A DNA stretch of 64,000 nucleotides from Kitasatospora setae KM-6054 (lineage in GTDB: Bacteria; Actinomycetota; Actinomycetes; Streptomycetales; Streptomycetaceae). Numbering within the stretch: the stretch's first letter is position 1; the number at the start of each line of letters is the position of its first letter. The notes beneath the pieces are model-generated. The model was given only the letters and a program-made list of their open reading frames with translations. It did not search any database and had not been told where the DNA came from. The position numbers and the translations under genes are program-made. Positions 8,214-18,092 of the stretch are shown one piece after another. The stretch is taken from positions 4,340,001 to 4,404,000 of the forward strand of contig NC_016109.1 of the NCBI RefSeq assembly GCF_000269985.1, given 5' to 3'.

Positions 8214-8930
8214 ATGAGCACACCGCCGCCGCCCGGGTCCTACGGGCAGCCCAATCCGTACGGCCCGCCGGGCCAGCAGCAGCCACCGCCGTACGGCGGC
8301 CCGTCCGGCTACGCCCAGCCCGCGCCCGCGTACGGGCAGCCCTCCGGCTACGGCACGCCCCCGCCCGCGTACGGCCAGCAGCCGCCCGCCTCCGGCTACG
8401 CGCAGCCCGCGCCCGCGCCCGGGTACGAGCAGCAGCCCGGCTGGGGCCAGCAGCCCCCCGGGTACGGCCAGCAGCCGCCGGCGTACGGCCAGCAGCCCGC
8501 TCCGTACGGCCAACCGCCCACCGGGGACGGGCAGTTGCCGGCCTGGGGGCAGGCGCCGCCGCAGGCGCCCGCGAAGCGGGTCAGCACCGGCGCCCGGGTG
8601 CGCGGCGCGGCGCTCGGCGTGGGCATCCTCGTGGTGGTGTTCGGTGGCCTGTGGGGGCTGGGCGCGCTGTTCGGCGCCGGGGACAAGGGCCCGTCGGTCG
8701 GCGACTGCCTGAACGGCGGGCACAAGAAGGTGTCCTGCAGCGCCTCGGACGCCAGCTGGAAGGTGGTCGGCCGGAAGACCAGCCTGATCACCTCGTACCA
8801 CTGCGGCGAGGAGTTCCCGGGCAGCACGCCCTACGACGGCCAGTACCGGGTGAAGAAGCACACCACCAAGTACCGGCTGTGCCTGAACCCGCTGAAGGGC
8901 GCGCCGGCCCCGGCCGTCGGCAAGCACTGA
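8214..8930 (+). CDS. LppU/SCO3897-family membrane protein with Tyr/Gln/Pro-rich repeats
   Basis: 238 residues. The first half is low-complexity, built of YGQQP/GYAQP-like repeats (about 1-115). One membrane segment (about 128-150, GAALGVGILVVVFGGLWGLG) follows, then a small extracytoplasmic domain with four cysteines (SVGDCLNGG, KKVSCSASD, TSYHCGEEF, YRLCLNP), suggesting two disulfides. The ATG at 8214 is preferred over that at 8199 because GGGGGAAG at 8201-8207 is a good Shine-Dalgarno for it. It resembles the LppU/SCO3897 family as I recall it; its function is unknown. It is convergent with the CCA-adding enzyme gene. Confidence 0.8.
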   Translation: MSTPPPPGSYGQPNPYGPPGQQQPPPYGGPSGYAQPAPAYGQPSGYGTPPPAYGQQPPASGYAQPAPAPGYEQQPGWGQQPPGYGQQPPAYGQQPAPYGQPPTGDGQLPAWGQAPPQAPAKRVSTGARVRGAALGVGILVVVFGGLWGLGALFGAGDKGPSVGDCLNGGHKKVSCSASDASWKVVGRKTSLITSYHCGEEFPGSTPYDGQYRVKKHTTKYRLCLNPLKGAPAPAVGKH

Positions 8931-8955
8931 GGGCCGGGGCGGGTCGGGCGGGGCC

Positions 8956-10452
8956 TCAGTCCCGCGCCGGCTGCTCCGCCCACCAGGCGCGGAGCGCGGC
9001 CTCCGCCTCGGCCGGCTCCATCGGGCCGTGCTCCAGGCGCAGTTCGAGCAGGTGCTTGTAGGCCCGGCCGACCTCGGGGCCGGGCCGCAGGCCGAGCAGC
9101 TCCATGATCCGGTTGCCGTCCAGCGCGGGGCGGATCGCGTCCAGCTCCTCCTGCGCCTGGAGGGCGGTGATCCGCTCCTCCAGCGAGTCGTAGGTGCGGG
9201 CCAGCGCGGCGGCCTTGCGCTTGTTGCGGGTGGTGCAGTCGGAGCGGGTCAGCTTGTGCAGCCGGCTCAGCAGCGGCCCGGCGTCGGCGACGTAGCGGCG
9301 GACCGCCGAGTCGGTCCACTCGCCGCCGCCGTAGCCGTGGAAGCGCAGGTGCAGCTCGACCAGCCGGGAGACCTCGTTGACCAGCTCGTTGGAGTACTTG
9401 AGCTCGCGCATCCGCTTGCGGGTCATCTTGGCGCCGACCACCTCGTGGTGGTGGAAGGAGACCCGGCCGTCCGACTCGAAGCGGCGGGTGCGCGGCTTGC
9501 CGATGTCGTGCAGCAGCGCGGCCAGCCGCAGCACCAGGTCGGGGCCGTCGGTCTCCAGCGCGATCGCCTGCTCCAGCACCGTCAGCGAGTGCTCGTAGAC
9601 GTCCTTGTGCCGGTGGTGCTCGTCGCTCTCCAGCCGCAGCGCGGGCAGTTCGGGCAGCACGTGGTCGGCCAGGCCGGTGTCGACCAGCAGCCGCAGGCCC
9701 TTGACCGGGTGCTCGGCGAGCAGCAGCTTGTTCAGCTCGGCCTGGACCCGCTCGGCCGAGACGATGCCGATCCGGTCGGCCATCGCGGTCATCGCGGCGA
9801 CCACCTCGGGCGCCGGGTCGAAGTCCAGCTGGGCGGCGAACCGGGCGGCCCGCATCATCCGCAGCGGGTCGTCGGAGAACGACTCCTCGGGGGTCGCGGG
9901 CGTGCGCAGCACCCGGGCCTCCAGGTCGTCCAGGCCGCGGTGCGGGTCGACGAAGCCGCGGCCGGGCAGGTCGACGGCCATCGCGTTGACGGTGAAGTCG
10001 CGGCGGACCAGGTCCTGCTCGATCGAGTCGCCGTAGCTCACCTCGGGCTTGCGCGAGCTGCGGTCGTACGCCTCGCTGCGGTACGTGGTGATCTCGATCA
10101 GGAACGAGCCCTCGGGAGTGTCCTTGCGGGCGCCGACGGTGCCGAACGCGATGCCCACGTCCCAGACCGCGTCCGCCCAGCCCTTGACCAGCTTGAGGAT
10201 CTGCTGCGGGCGGGCGTCGGTGGTGAAGTCGAGGTCGTTGCCGAGCCGGCCGAGCAGGGCGTCCCGGACCGAGCCGCCGACCAGCGACAGCCGGTGGCCG
10301 GCCTCCTGGAAGCGGCGGGCGATCTCGTCGGCGACCGGGGAGACCCGCAGCAGCTCCTGCAGGCCGAGGGTCTGCGCCTCGGTCAGCCCCGGCAGGGCCA
10401 CCCGGTCGACGGAGCTGGAATGATTGGCGCTGGACGCATTGGCAGTGGACAC
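8956..10452 (-). CDS. CCA tRNA nucleotidyltransferase
   Basis: Adds or repairs the 3'-CCA end of tRNAs. This fits the three tRNA genes in this window, none of which encodes a full CCA. The 498-residue protein is a class II polymerase-beta-type nucleotidyltransferase. LVGGSVRDALLG (57-68) and the metal-binding DLD (Asp73/Asp75, NDLDFTTDA) are present, followed by RRDFTVNAM. An RNA-binding head domain (SFSDDPLRMMRAARFAAQL) and a C-terminal HD domain (LLHDIGKPRTRR, with HHHE) complete it. The PcnA name is used for such proteins in actinobacteria, but the whole-length match favours CCA addition over poly(A) polymerase. Divergent from the DUF6049 gene. Confidence 0.93.
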   Translation of the reverse strand: MSTANASSANHSSSVDRVALPGLTEAQTLGLQELLRVSPVADEIARRFQEAGHRLSLVGGSVRDALLGRLGNDLDFTTDARPQQILKLVKGWADAVWDVGIAFGTVGARKDTPEGSFLIEITTYRSEAYDRSSRKPEVSYGDSIEQDLVRRDFTVNAMAVDLPGRGFVDPHRGLDDLEARVLRTPATPEESFSDDPLRMMRAARFAAQLDFDPAPEVVAAMTAMADRIGIVSAERVQAELNKLLLAEHPVKGLRLLVDTGLADHVLPELPALRLESDEHHRHKDVYEHSLTVLEQAIALETDGPDLVLRLAALLHDIGKPRTRRFESDGRVSFHHHEVVGAKMTRKRMRELKYSNELVNEVSRLVELHLRFHGYGGGEWTDSAVRRYVADAGPLLSRLHKLTRSDCTTRNKRKAAALARTYDSLEERITALQAQEELDAIRPALDGNRIMELLGLRPGPEVGRAYKHLLELRLEHGPMEPAEAEAALRAWWAEQPARD

Positions 10453-10673
10453 GACTCACAAGGGTACGTGCCCCGCCTGCCCCGCCGCCCGCCCGTTTCG
10501 CCCGCCCGCCCGTTCCGCCCCCGCTCCCTCCGGCAGCACCCGGCCCGCGACACTGCGGACCGGGCGGCGTCGTTACCATGCCGGGTGGACGCTCCTGTGT
10601 CGGAGGGCCGCCGGTCGGACCGGCCGCGGCGGTGCGTGGAGTGATCGAGACCAGCGGAACGGCGAGGGCGCGC

Positions 10674-13010
10674 GTGGACGAGCGGACCGGGCGGAGCGCG
10701 GCAGTGGCGGCGCGCGGCGGGCGGCGGACGGGCCGACCGGCCAGGATCGCGGCCGCCCTGCTGGCGGGCGGACTGCTCGGGGCCGTGTGCGCCGCCCCCT
10801 CGGCCGCCTCCCCCGCACTGGCGCCGGCCGCCGCGACCGAGTACCCGGCGGTGGTCGAGATCGCCACCGTGGCGCCGAGGACCGCGCACGACAACGACAC
10901 CGTCACGATCACCGGCAAGATCACCAACTCCGGTACCACGAAGCTCAAGTCGCCGACCGTGAAGGTCCGGCTGCCGCAGCCGCAGGCCCGGCCGATGCGG
11001 ACCCGCAGCGAGCTCGCCATGACCGCCTCCCGGACCACCCCGAGCACCCTGGACGGCACCGCGCTGGCCAGCCCCGCGCAGGACGTCGGCGACCTGGAGC
11101 CCGGCCAGAGCCACGAGTTCGCCCTCGCCCCGCTGCCGGTCTCCGCGCTGAAGGCGAAGGACACCGGCACCTACGAACTCGCGGTGGACGTCTGGGGCAG
11201 CACCGGCGGCGAACAGCCCCACCCGCTGGGCATCGGCCGGACGTACCTGCCCTACCAGGGCAAGGAGACCGCCCAGCCCTCCCAGCTCGCCGTGGTCTGG
11301 CCGCTCACCCACACGCCGGTGCTGGTCGCCCAGACCATGGCCGACACCGACCAGACGCCGGTGCTGCGCGACGACACCCTGGCCGCCGAGCTGACCGGCG
11401 ACGGGCGGCTCAACCAGCTGGTCGAGATCGGCTCCAAGATGCACGGGCTGACCTGGGCGGTCGACCCGAACCTGCTGGACACCGTGTTCGCGATGACCAA
11501 GTCGTACCGGGTGCAGAAGCCCGGCACCTCCGGTGACTCGGCGAGCGAGGAGAACACCGTCCCCGGCACCGGCCGGGACGCGGCGACGGCCTGGCTGGCC
11601 AAGCTGCGCACCGTGCTGGCCTCCTCCGACGGCCAGGTGCTGTCGCTGCCGTACGCCGACCCGGACCTCGCCTCGATCGCGCACAACGGCGCGGGGCTCG
11701 GCGGGATGGACACCGCGCTGCGCAAGGCGGTGACGGCCGGTCAGATCACCACCGAGGCCCGGCTCTCGGTCGACGCCTCCTCCGACGTGGCCTGGCCCTA
11801 CCTGGGCCTGCTGGACCAGCGCACCGCCGCCGTGGCGGGCGCGGCGGGCGGCCGGATCCTGCTGGTCGACGGCTCGGTGCTGCCGGAGTCCGACAAGCTG
11901 TCGCACACGCCGAGCGCGGCCCGGCCGATCGGCAACGGGCAGACCGCGGTGGTCTCCGACTTCGAGCTGGCCTCGCTGTTCCAGCGCGACCTGTCCTCGG
12001 AGAGCGAGCGCACGCTGGCGGTGCAGCGCTTCCTGGGCGAGACCCTGACCATCGCCCACCAGGAGCCGGAGCACCCGGGCGGCCTGCTGGTGCTGCCGCC
12101 CCGCTCGCTCAGCGTGGGCACCGCGCTGGCGCTGCGCGACTCGGTGCGGGAGGCGGCGGCCGGCGGCTGGCTGGCGCCCGCGACGCTGCAGAAGGTCGTC
12201 GAGATGAAGGCGGACCCGGCCGCGAACACCGCCGTCCCGGAGTCGTACCCGAAGGAGGCGACCGGCAACGAGCTGTCCGCCGACGAGCTGGCGGCCACCA
12301 TGCAGCTGCAGGACGGCGTGGACCAGCTGATGATGATCCTCACCGAGCCGGAGCGGGTCCGCGGCCCGTTCAGCGCGGCGATGGTCCGCTCGATGTCCAC
12401 CGAGTGGCGCGACCAGCCGAAGGCCGGCACCGAGTACCGGCGCGGGGTACGCAGCTACCTGGACAACCTGAAGTCCGCCGTCCGGGTGCCGAAGAAGACC
12501 GTGGTGACGCTGCCGGGCGACAACGCGACGCTGCTGGTCAGCGTCCGCAACGGGCTGACCCAGGCGGTCGGCAACCTGGAGCTGCGGATGAGCTCCGCCC
12601 AGCCGAACCGGCTGCGGATCGACTACCCGGCCCAGCCGGTGGTGCTGGACGCGGCCACCAGCCGCACCTTCCACTTCCCCGCCGAGGCACAGGTCAACGG
12701 CCCGGTCCAGGTCACCGCGCAGCTGTGGACCACCGGCCCGAACGCCCGCCCCTACGGCGAGGCGGTCGTGTTCACCGTCGACGTCACCTCGGTGGCCAGC
12801 GGCGTGACGTACGTGATCGTCGGCGGCACCGTGCTGATGCTCCTCGCCGGGGTGCGGTTCTCGCTGCAGCGCAAGAAGCGCCGGGCGGCCGGCGAGGTCG
12901 ACGAGGACCCGGAGCGGCTGGCCGGGGACGGGGCGCCCGCCGACGCGGACCCGGCCGCCGCCGCGGATGACACCGATCGGGTCGCCGGTGATGAGAAGGT
13001 GGATCACTAG
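10674..13010 (+). CDS. DUF6049 family secreted/membrane-anchored protein
   Basis: About 778 residues. A basic N-terminus and a hydrophobic stretch (RIAAALLAGGLLGAVCAAPSA) form a signal peptide. A long extracytoplasmic region with an immunoglobulin-like start (NDTVTITGKITNSGTT) follows. A single C-terminal membrane segment (GVTYVIVGGTVLMLLAGV) and a short acidic cytoplasmic tail end it. The GTG at 10674 is chosen because GCGAGGG precedes it at normal spacing; GTG 10641 or ATG 10578 are possible. It lies just ahead of murJ on the same strand, 48 bp away, so it may be cotranscribed and act in envelope assembly. That role is inferred from position only. Confidence 0.8.
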   Translation: MDERTGRSAAVAARGGRRTGRPARIAAALLAGGLLGAVCAAPSAASPALAPAAATEYPAVVEIATVAPRTAHDNDTVTITGKITNSGTTKLKSPTVKVRLPQPQARPMRTRSELAMTASRTTPSTLDGTALASPAQDVGDLEPGQSHEFALAPLPVSALKAKDTGTYELAVDVWGSTGGEQPHPLGIGRTYLPYQGKETAQPSQLAVVWPLTHTPVLVAQTMADTDQTPVLRDDTLAAELTGDGRLNQLVEIGSKMHGLTWAVDPNLLDTVFAMTKSYRVQKPGTSGDSASEENTVPGTGRDAATAWLAKLRTVLASSDGQVLSLPYADPDLASIAHNGAGLGGMDTALRKAVTAGQITTEARLSVDASSDVAWPYLGLLDQRTAAVAGAAGGRILLVDGSVLPESDKLSHTPSAARPIGNGQTAVVSDFELASLFQRDLSSESERTLAVQRFLGETLTIAHQEPEHPGGLLVLPPRSLSVGTALALRDSVREAAAGGWLAPATLQKVVEMKADPAANTAVPESYPKEATGNELSADELAATMQLQDGVDQLMMILTEPERVRGPFSAAMVRSMSTEWRDQPKAGTEYRRGVRSYLDNLKSAVRVPKKTVVTLPGDNATLLVSVRNGLTQAVGNLELRMSSAQPNRLRIDYPAQPVVLDAATSRTFHFPAEAQVNGPVQVTAQLWTTGPNARPYGEAVVFTVDVTSVASGVTYVIVGGTVLMLLAGVRFSLQRKKRRAAGEVDEDPERLAGDGAPADADPAAAADDTDRVAGDEKVDH

Positions 13011-13058
13011 GCCCCACCCCCCGGGCGCCCACCCCCCTCTCTGACGTGGATTGGTGGC

Positions 13059-15422
13059 ATGAACGAGCGGAGCGAGCGAGCAACCCAGGACCAGGGCGGC
13101 GGCCGGTCCCGAGACCGGGCGGGCGGACCCCGCCCCGCCGCCCCCGCGGAGCCGGCCGCCGACTGGTACGTCGCCGACACCTACGCCAACGACCCGTACG
13201 CGCCCGAGGCGTTCGGCAGCGCCGACCCGTACGGCCCGATCGACCTGCCGGGCGCCGGACCAGGCGAGACCGACACCCCGGAGGGCTCGGCCGCGGTGCC
13301 CGGCCAGCCGGACGGCCCCGCCACCGAGCCCACCCTGCGGCTGACCGCCCCGGCCCCGCGCTGGGCGTCGATCGCCGCCGAGGTCGCGGCCGGCGCCCCC
13401 GCGCTGGACGCCGCGGCCCCCGCCGGGGAGGCCCCGGAGCGGGACGGCCCGGCCCCCCGCTGGGAGGTCGGGCCCGCCGAGGACCCCGCCGGGTACGTCG
13501 GGGTGGACTCGCTGCTCTCCGAGGAGCCCGACGCCGGCCCCGGGAGCGAGGACGAGAGCCGGAGCGAGGACGAGGGCGCCGAGGACGGGCCGGCGGCCGC
13601 GCGCCCGTACGTGCCGCCGATCGAGTTCGACCCGCCGCTGTCCGAGGAGGAGGCGGTGCTGCGGGCCGACGCCGCCGTGCTGGAGGCCGACGCGGCGGCC
13701 GCCGAGCCCGTCCCGGCCGAGCCGCCCGCCCTCTCCCCCGCCCCGGCCGCCACCGACGGCGACCACGGCGGCGGCGCGGGCCGGGTCGCCGGGCTGCTGA
13801 GCTCCAGCGCCGTGATGGCGGCCGGCACCCTGGTCTCCCGCGGCACCGGCTTCCTGCGCACCATGGTGATCGCCGCCGCGATCGGCGTCGCCTCGATGGG
13901 CGACTCGTACAACGCCGCCAACACGCTGCCCACCCTGCTGTACATCCTGATCGGCGGCGGCGCGCTGAACGCGGTGTTCGTGCCGCAGCTGGTGCGCAGC
14001 ATGAAGAACGACGAGGACGGCGGCACCGCGTACGCCAACCGGCTGCTCACCCTGGTGGTGACCGGCCTGGCGGGCGTGGTGTTCGTGGCGGTGCTGGCCG
14101 CGCCGGTGCTGGTGCAGCTGATCTCGCACGCGCTGATGCGCGACCAGGCCAGCGCCGACACCACGGTGGCGCTGGCCCGCTACTGCCTGCCGACCATCTT
14201 CTTCATGGGCGTGCACGTGGTGATGGGCCAGATCCTCAACGCCCGCGGCCGGTTCGGCGCGATGATGTGGACGCCGGTCCTGAACAACGTCGTGGTGATC
14301 TTCACCTTCGTGATGTACATCGCGGTGTACGGCACCTTCCAGCACACCGAGGTCACCCCGCAGTCGATCTCCCCCGAGGGCGTCCGGCTGCTCGGCATCG
14401 GCACCATGCTCGGCCTGGCCGTGCAGGCGCTGTCGATGATCCCGTACCTGCGGGCGGCGGGCTTCTCGTTCGGGCCCCGGTTCGACTGGCGCGGCCACGG
14501 CCTGGGCAAGGCCGCCCGGCTCGCCAAGTGGACCTTCCTGTTCGTGCTGGCCAACCAGGCCGGCTTCCTGGTCGTCACCCAGCTGGCCACCGCCGCCGGC
14601 CAGGACGCCGAGGCGGACGGCCACCTCGGCGTCGGCCTGGCCGCGTACTCCAACGCGCTGCTGATCTGGCAGCTGCCGATGGCCGTCGTCACCGTCTCGG
14701 TGATGAGCGCGGTGCTCCCCCGGCTCTCCCGGGCCGCCGCCGACCAGGACGCCGGCGCCGTCCGCGACGACCTCTCGTACGGCCTGCGCACCTCGGCGGT
14801 GGCGATCGTCCCCGCCGCGTTCCTGTTCCTGTCGCTCGGCCCGGTGATCGGCTCCTCGATCTACGGCCTGGGCAACGGCGGCGCGGTCGCGCACGGCACC
14901 ACCGCGGTCGGCTACATGCTCTCCGCGTTCGCCCTCGGCCTGATCCCGTACTCGGTGCAGTACGTGCTGCTGCGCGGCTTCTACGCGTACGAGGACACCC
15001 GCACGCCGTTCTCCAACACCGTCTGGGTGGCGCTCACCCAGGCCCTCACCGCCGTGCTGTGCTGGCTGCTGCTGCCCGCGCAGTGGGCGGTCACCGGCAT
15101 GGCGCTGGGCTACGGCCTGTCCTACGCGGTCGGCGTGTTCGTCGCGGTGCCCAAGCTCAAGGCCAAGGTCGGCGACCTGGACACCGCCCGGATCACCAAG
15201 ACGTACGTCCGGCTGGCGATCGCCTCGCTGCCCGCCGCGGTGGTCGGCCTGGTGCTGGAGCTGCTCGCCCTCCAGGTGCTGGACGGGTGGATCGGCAACG
15301 TCCTGACCCTGCTGGTCGCGGCCGGCGCCCAGCTCGCGGTCTTCCTGGTGCTCGCCCGGAAGATGCGCATCGAGGAGCTGAGCGCCCTCACCGGAATGGT
15401 CCGCAGGCGGCTCGGCCGCTGA
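13059..15422 (+). CDS. murJ: Lipid II flippase MurJ (MviN)
   Basis: Integral membrane protein that moves lipid II across the cytoplasmic membrane. The 787-residue protein has an unusually long acidic, Pro/Ala-rich cytoplasmic N-terminus (about 1-240). The MOP-superfamily core follows with about 14 hydrophobic helices, beginning LLSSSAVMAAGTLVSRGTGFLR and including YNAANTLPTLLY and GALNAVFVPQL. The extension is typical of actinobacterial MurJ and differs from mycobacterial MviN, which carries its pseudokinase domain in the same chain. Here the pseudokinase is encoded separately by the next gene, 287 bp downstream. Confidence 0.95.
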   Translation: MNERSERATQDQGGGRSRDRAGGPRPAAPAEPAADWYVADTYANDPYAPEAFGSADPYGPIDLPGAGPGETDTPEGSAAVPGQPDGPATEPTLRLTAPAPRWASIAAEVAAGAPALDAAAPAGEAPERDGPAPRWEVGPAEDPAGYVGVDSLLSEEPDAGPGSEDESRSEDEGAEDGPAAARPYVPPIEFDPPLSEEEAVLRADAAVLEADAAAAEPVPAEPPALSPAPAATDGDHGGGAGRVAGLLSSSAVMAAGTLVSRGTGFLRTMVIAAAIGVASMGDSYNAANTLPTLLYILIGGGALNAVFVPQLVRSMKNDEDGGTAYANRLLTLVVTGLAGVVFVAVLAAPVLVQLISHALMRDQASADTTVALARYCLPTIFFMGVHVVMGQILNARGRFGAMMWTPVLNNVVVIFTFVMYIAVYGTFQHTEVTPQSISPEGVRLLGIGTMLGLAVQALSMIPYLRAAGFSFGPRFDWRGHGLGKAARLAKWTFLFVLANQAGFLVVTQLATAAGQDAEADGHLGVGLAAYSNALLIWQLPMAVVTVSVMSAVLPRLSRAAADQDAGAVRDDLSYGLRTSAVAIVPAAFLFLSLGPVIGSSIYGLGNGGAVAHGTTAVGYMLSAFALGLIPYSVQYVLLRGFYAYEDTRTPFSNTVWVALTQALTAVLCWLLLPAQWAVTGMALGYGLSYAVGVFVAVPKLKAKVGDLDTARITKTYVRLAIASLPAAVVGLVLELLALQVLDGWIGNVLTLLVAAGAQLAVFLVLARKMRIEELSALTGMVRRRLGR

Positions 15423-15709
15423 ACCGCCCGCGGGCGCCCGGTTGACGAGCCGTCAACCCGGACGAGAACGAACCGTCGGAACCTCAGTACGCTTTCCCTG
15501 GGCCGGAGTCGGGGCACACCCCCGGTTCCGGCCCATTCGTCTGCTGTTCCACCGGAAGTGGGCAATCGGGCAACCTCCCGCCACCCCCAGAGGTCGTACC
15601 TGACGTCCGGTAGTGGGCACAATTGACCCTGCACGGCCGACCCCTCCGGCAACGAGGCGTCGACCGTCCAGGGATGGACCGGGGCGACACAAGGGGAGGC
15701 AGGACCACG

Positions 15710-17980
15710 GTGGCTGACGGCACCAAGGCGATCGTCGACACGTCCGAGGCGGACGGGGCGGCGACCGAGGCCGCACCGACGGACGCGGAACGCGGGGCCG
15801 ACTCCGAACGGCCCGCCACGGGCACCCCGGCCGGCACGGGCGCCCCGGGCGGCGCGGTGCGGGCCGCCGCCGCCAACGGCCCGGCCAAGGCCGCCGGGAG
15901 GAACGGGGCGAAGGCCGCCGGGAAGAACAGCGCCCGGAGCAACGGCAAGGACACCGCCAAGGCGGACCCGAAGACCACCCCGCTGCGCGCCGCGAACACG
16001 AAGACCACGGGCGCGAAGACCACGGGCGCGAAAGCGGCTGCCGCGAGGACGGCGGCCGCCGCGGCCGCCACCACGGCCGCAACGGCCGCCACCGGAGCCG
16101 TCGAAGCCCCCTCCGACGCCCCCGCGGCCGCCACCGGGACGCCCGGAGCCGCTGGGGCCGCTGGGGGCGCCAAGGGCGCCGAGAGCCCTGCGGCCGCAGC
16201 TCCGGCTCCGGCAGCCGAACCCCCGGCGGCCCCCGTCCCCGCCGAGGCCACCGCCCCGCTCTCGGCCAAGGAGATCGACGCCGAGCTCACCGCCCAGGGC
16301 ACCCGCCCCGAGCGCCCCTCCCGCACCCGCGGGGTGCGCCGCCCGCTGCCCCCGGTCGAGCCGTCCGAGCCCGCCCCGCCCACCAGCACCGAGACCCTGG
16401 ACGCCGACACCGCCACCCTGCCCGCCGTGCTGCCCGCCCCGCAGCGGCGCAGCGGCGACAAGATCGGCGCCCGCTACCGGCTGGAGGAGTGCATCTCCGA
16501 GTCGGAGACCTTCACCAGTTGGCGCGCCGTCGACGAGAAGCTCCGCCGCGCCGTCGGCGTCCACCTGCTCTCGGCCGGCCACCGCCGCGCCAAGTCGGTG
16601 CTCACCGCCGCCCGCAGCGCCGCCCTGCTCGGCGACCCGCGCTTCGTCCAGGTGCTGGACGCCGTGCAGGAGGGCGAGCTGGTCTACGTCATCCGCGAGT
16701 GGCTGCCCGGTGCCCGCGACCTCGGCGAGCTGCTGGCCGACGGCCCGATGGAGCCGTACGACGCCTACCAGATGGTCCGGCAGGTCACCGACGCGATCGC
16801 CGCCGCCCACGAGCGCGGCCAGGCGCACCTGCGGCTCACCCCCACCTGCGTGCTGCGCACCGACGGCGGCCAGTACCGGATCAACGGCATCGCGGTGGAC
16901 GCGGCGCTGCGCGGCCTGCCCGCCGAGGACGCCGAACTGACCGACGTCCGGGCGATCGGCGCCCTGCTGTACGCGGCGCTCACCCACCGCTGGCCCTACC
17001 CCGAGGACCGCTACGACCTCCAGGGCCTGCCCAAGGGCCTCGGCTGCGTCCCCCCGGACCAGGTCCGGGCCGGCGTCCACAAGGGCCTCGCCGAGCTGGC
17101 CGCGCGCATCCTGTGCGAGCAGCCCCCGCACCACAAGGAGCCGATCACCAGCCCGGCCGAACTGGCTGCGGAGATCAGCCGGATGCCGAAGATCCGGCAG
17201 CCCGAGCAGCCCGCCCCGCCCGCGCTGCGCGCGCTGCCCGCCGCCCCCCGGCCGCACTACGCCGGCAACGCGCCGACCCAGGTGCTCCCGCGCACCGAGC
17301 CCCGGCCGGCCGCCCCCGCGCCGGCCCCCGCCGCCCGCCCCCGGCGCGGGCTGCGCCGACTGCTCAAGTGGACCGCCTCGCTGCTCGCGCTCTCCGCGGT
17401 GGCGATCGGCTCCTGGCAGCTGGCCCAGTACGTGAACGACCAGGAGGACACCACCGGCGTCCACGCCGCACCCGCCCCCACTCCGTCCGGCTCGGCACCG
17501 GCCGCGACCGGCGAGAAGCTGGCCATCACCTCGGTCGCCCCGTTCAACGCCTTCGGCGAGACCAAGGACGAGCACGTCTCCGAACTCCCGAACGCCACCG
17601 ACGGCAACCCGGCCACCGCCTGGACCACCCAGCGCTACAACGACCAGTTCGGCGGCGCCTACCGGCCCGGCACCGGCCTGCTGATCGACCTCGGCTCGGC
17701 CCGCCGGGTCGGCTCGGTGGACCTCCAGTTCCTCGGCGACACCAAGGCCGAACTGAAGGCCGCACCGGCCGGCGCCACCGCCCAGCCGACCGCCGACGAC
17801 GCCGGCTTCCGCAGCTTCGGCGTCTCGGTCGCCACCGGCTCCGGCACCAAGGTCACCCTCAAGCCCGACAGCCCGGTCACCACCCGGTACCTGCTGATCT
17901 GGCTGACCAACGTCCCGGCCAACGACGACGGCACCGGCGGCTTCCGCGGCAAGGTCGCCGAGGTCCAGGTCAACGGCTAG
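15710..17980 (+). CDS. Membrane-anchored pseudokinase with extracellular discoidin-like domain
   Basis: 756 residues. A long Ala/Thr/Lys-rich disordered N-terminus (about 1-245) precedes a kinase-like domain (about 249-490, starting GARYRLEECISESETFTSWRA), a Pro/Ala linker, one membrane segment (about 550-571) and an extracytoplasmic beta domain (about 600-756, with NATDGNPATAWTT as in F5/8-type modules). The VAIK lysine is replaced (RAVGVHLLS), the HRD loop reads AHLRLTP, and no DFG is present, so it should not phosphorylate. The GTG at 15710 follows AAGGGGAGG. By analogy with the MviN pseudokinase of mycobacteria, which binds FhaA when phosphorylated by PknB, it may link the kinase operon of this window to MurJ. 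This is inference. Confidence 0.82.
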   Translation: MADGTKAIVDTSEADGAATEAAPTDAERGADSERPATGTPAGTGAPGGAVRAAAANGPAKAAGRNGAKAAGKNSARSNGKDTAKADPKTTPLRAANTKTTGAKTTGAKAAAARTAAAAAATTAATAATGAVEAPSDAPAAATGTPGAAGAAGGAKGAESPAAAAPAPAAEPPAAPVPAEATAPLSAKEIDAELTAQGTRPERPSRTRGVRRPLPPVEPSEPAPPTSTETLDADTATLPAVLPAPQRRSGDKIGARYRLEECISESETFTSWRAVDEKLRRAVGVHLLSAGHRRAKSVLTAARSAALLGDPRFVQVLDAVQEGELVYVIREWLPGARDLGELLADGPMEPYDAYQMVRQVTDAIAAAHERGQAHLRLTPTCVLRTDGGQYRINGIAVDAALRGLPAEDAELTDVRAIGALLYAALTHRWPYPEDRYDLQGLPKGLGCVPPDQVRAGVHKGLAELAARILCEQPPHHKEPITSPAELAAEISRMPKIRQPEQPAPPALRALPAAPRPHYAGNAPTQVLPRTEPRPAAPAPAPAARPRRGLRRLLKWTASLLALSAVAIGSWQLAQYVNDQEDTTGVHAAPAPTPSGSAPAATGEKLAITSVAPFNAFGETKDEHVSELPNATDGNPATAWTTQRYNDQFGGAYRPGTGLLIDLGSARRVGSVDLQFLGDTKAELKAAPAGATAQPTADDAGFRSFGVSVATGSGTKVTLKPDSPVTTRYLLIWLTNVPANDDGTGGFRGKVAEVQVNG

Positions 17981-18092
17981 CTCCAAGCGGCGGCAGCCGG
18001 TACCACCGACACTCTTGATCCGCTCCGGCGCATCCCCAACGATGTGAACCGCGACCGCCGGAGCGGACGGCCGAATCGCAAGGAGGGGGCGG

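Noticed and set aside
8240..8540. Short tandem repeats as a possible CRISPR-like array
   Set aside because: They are in-frame codon repeats for Tyr/Gly/Gln/Pro within the LppU-like gene, without spacers of constant length.
10383..14894. 1503-residue minus-strand open frame
   Set aside because: It runs opposite the DUF6049 and murJ genes and has only compositional Gly/Val/Arg sequence. An artefact of high GC.
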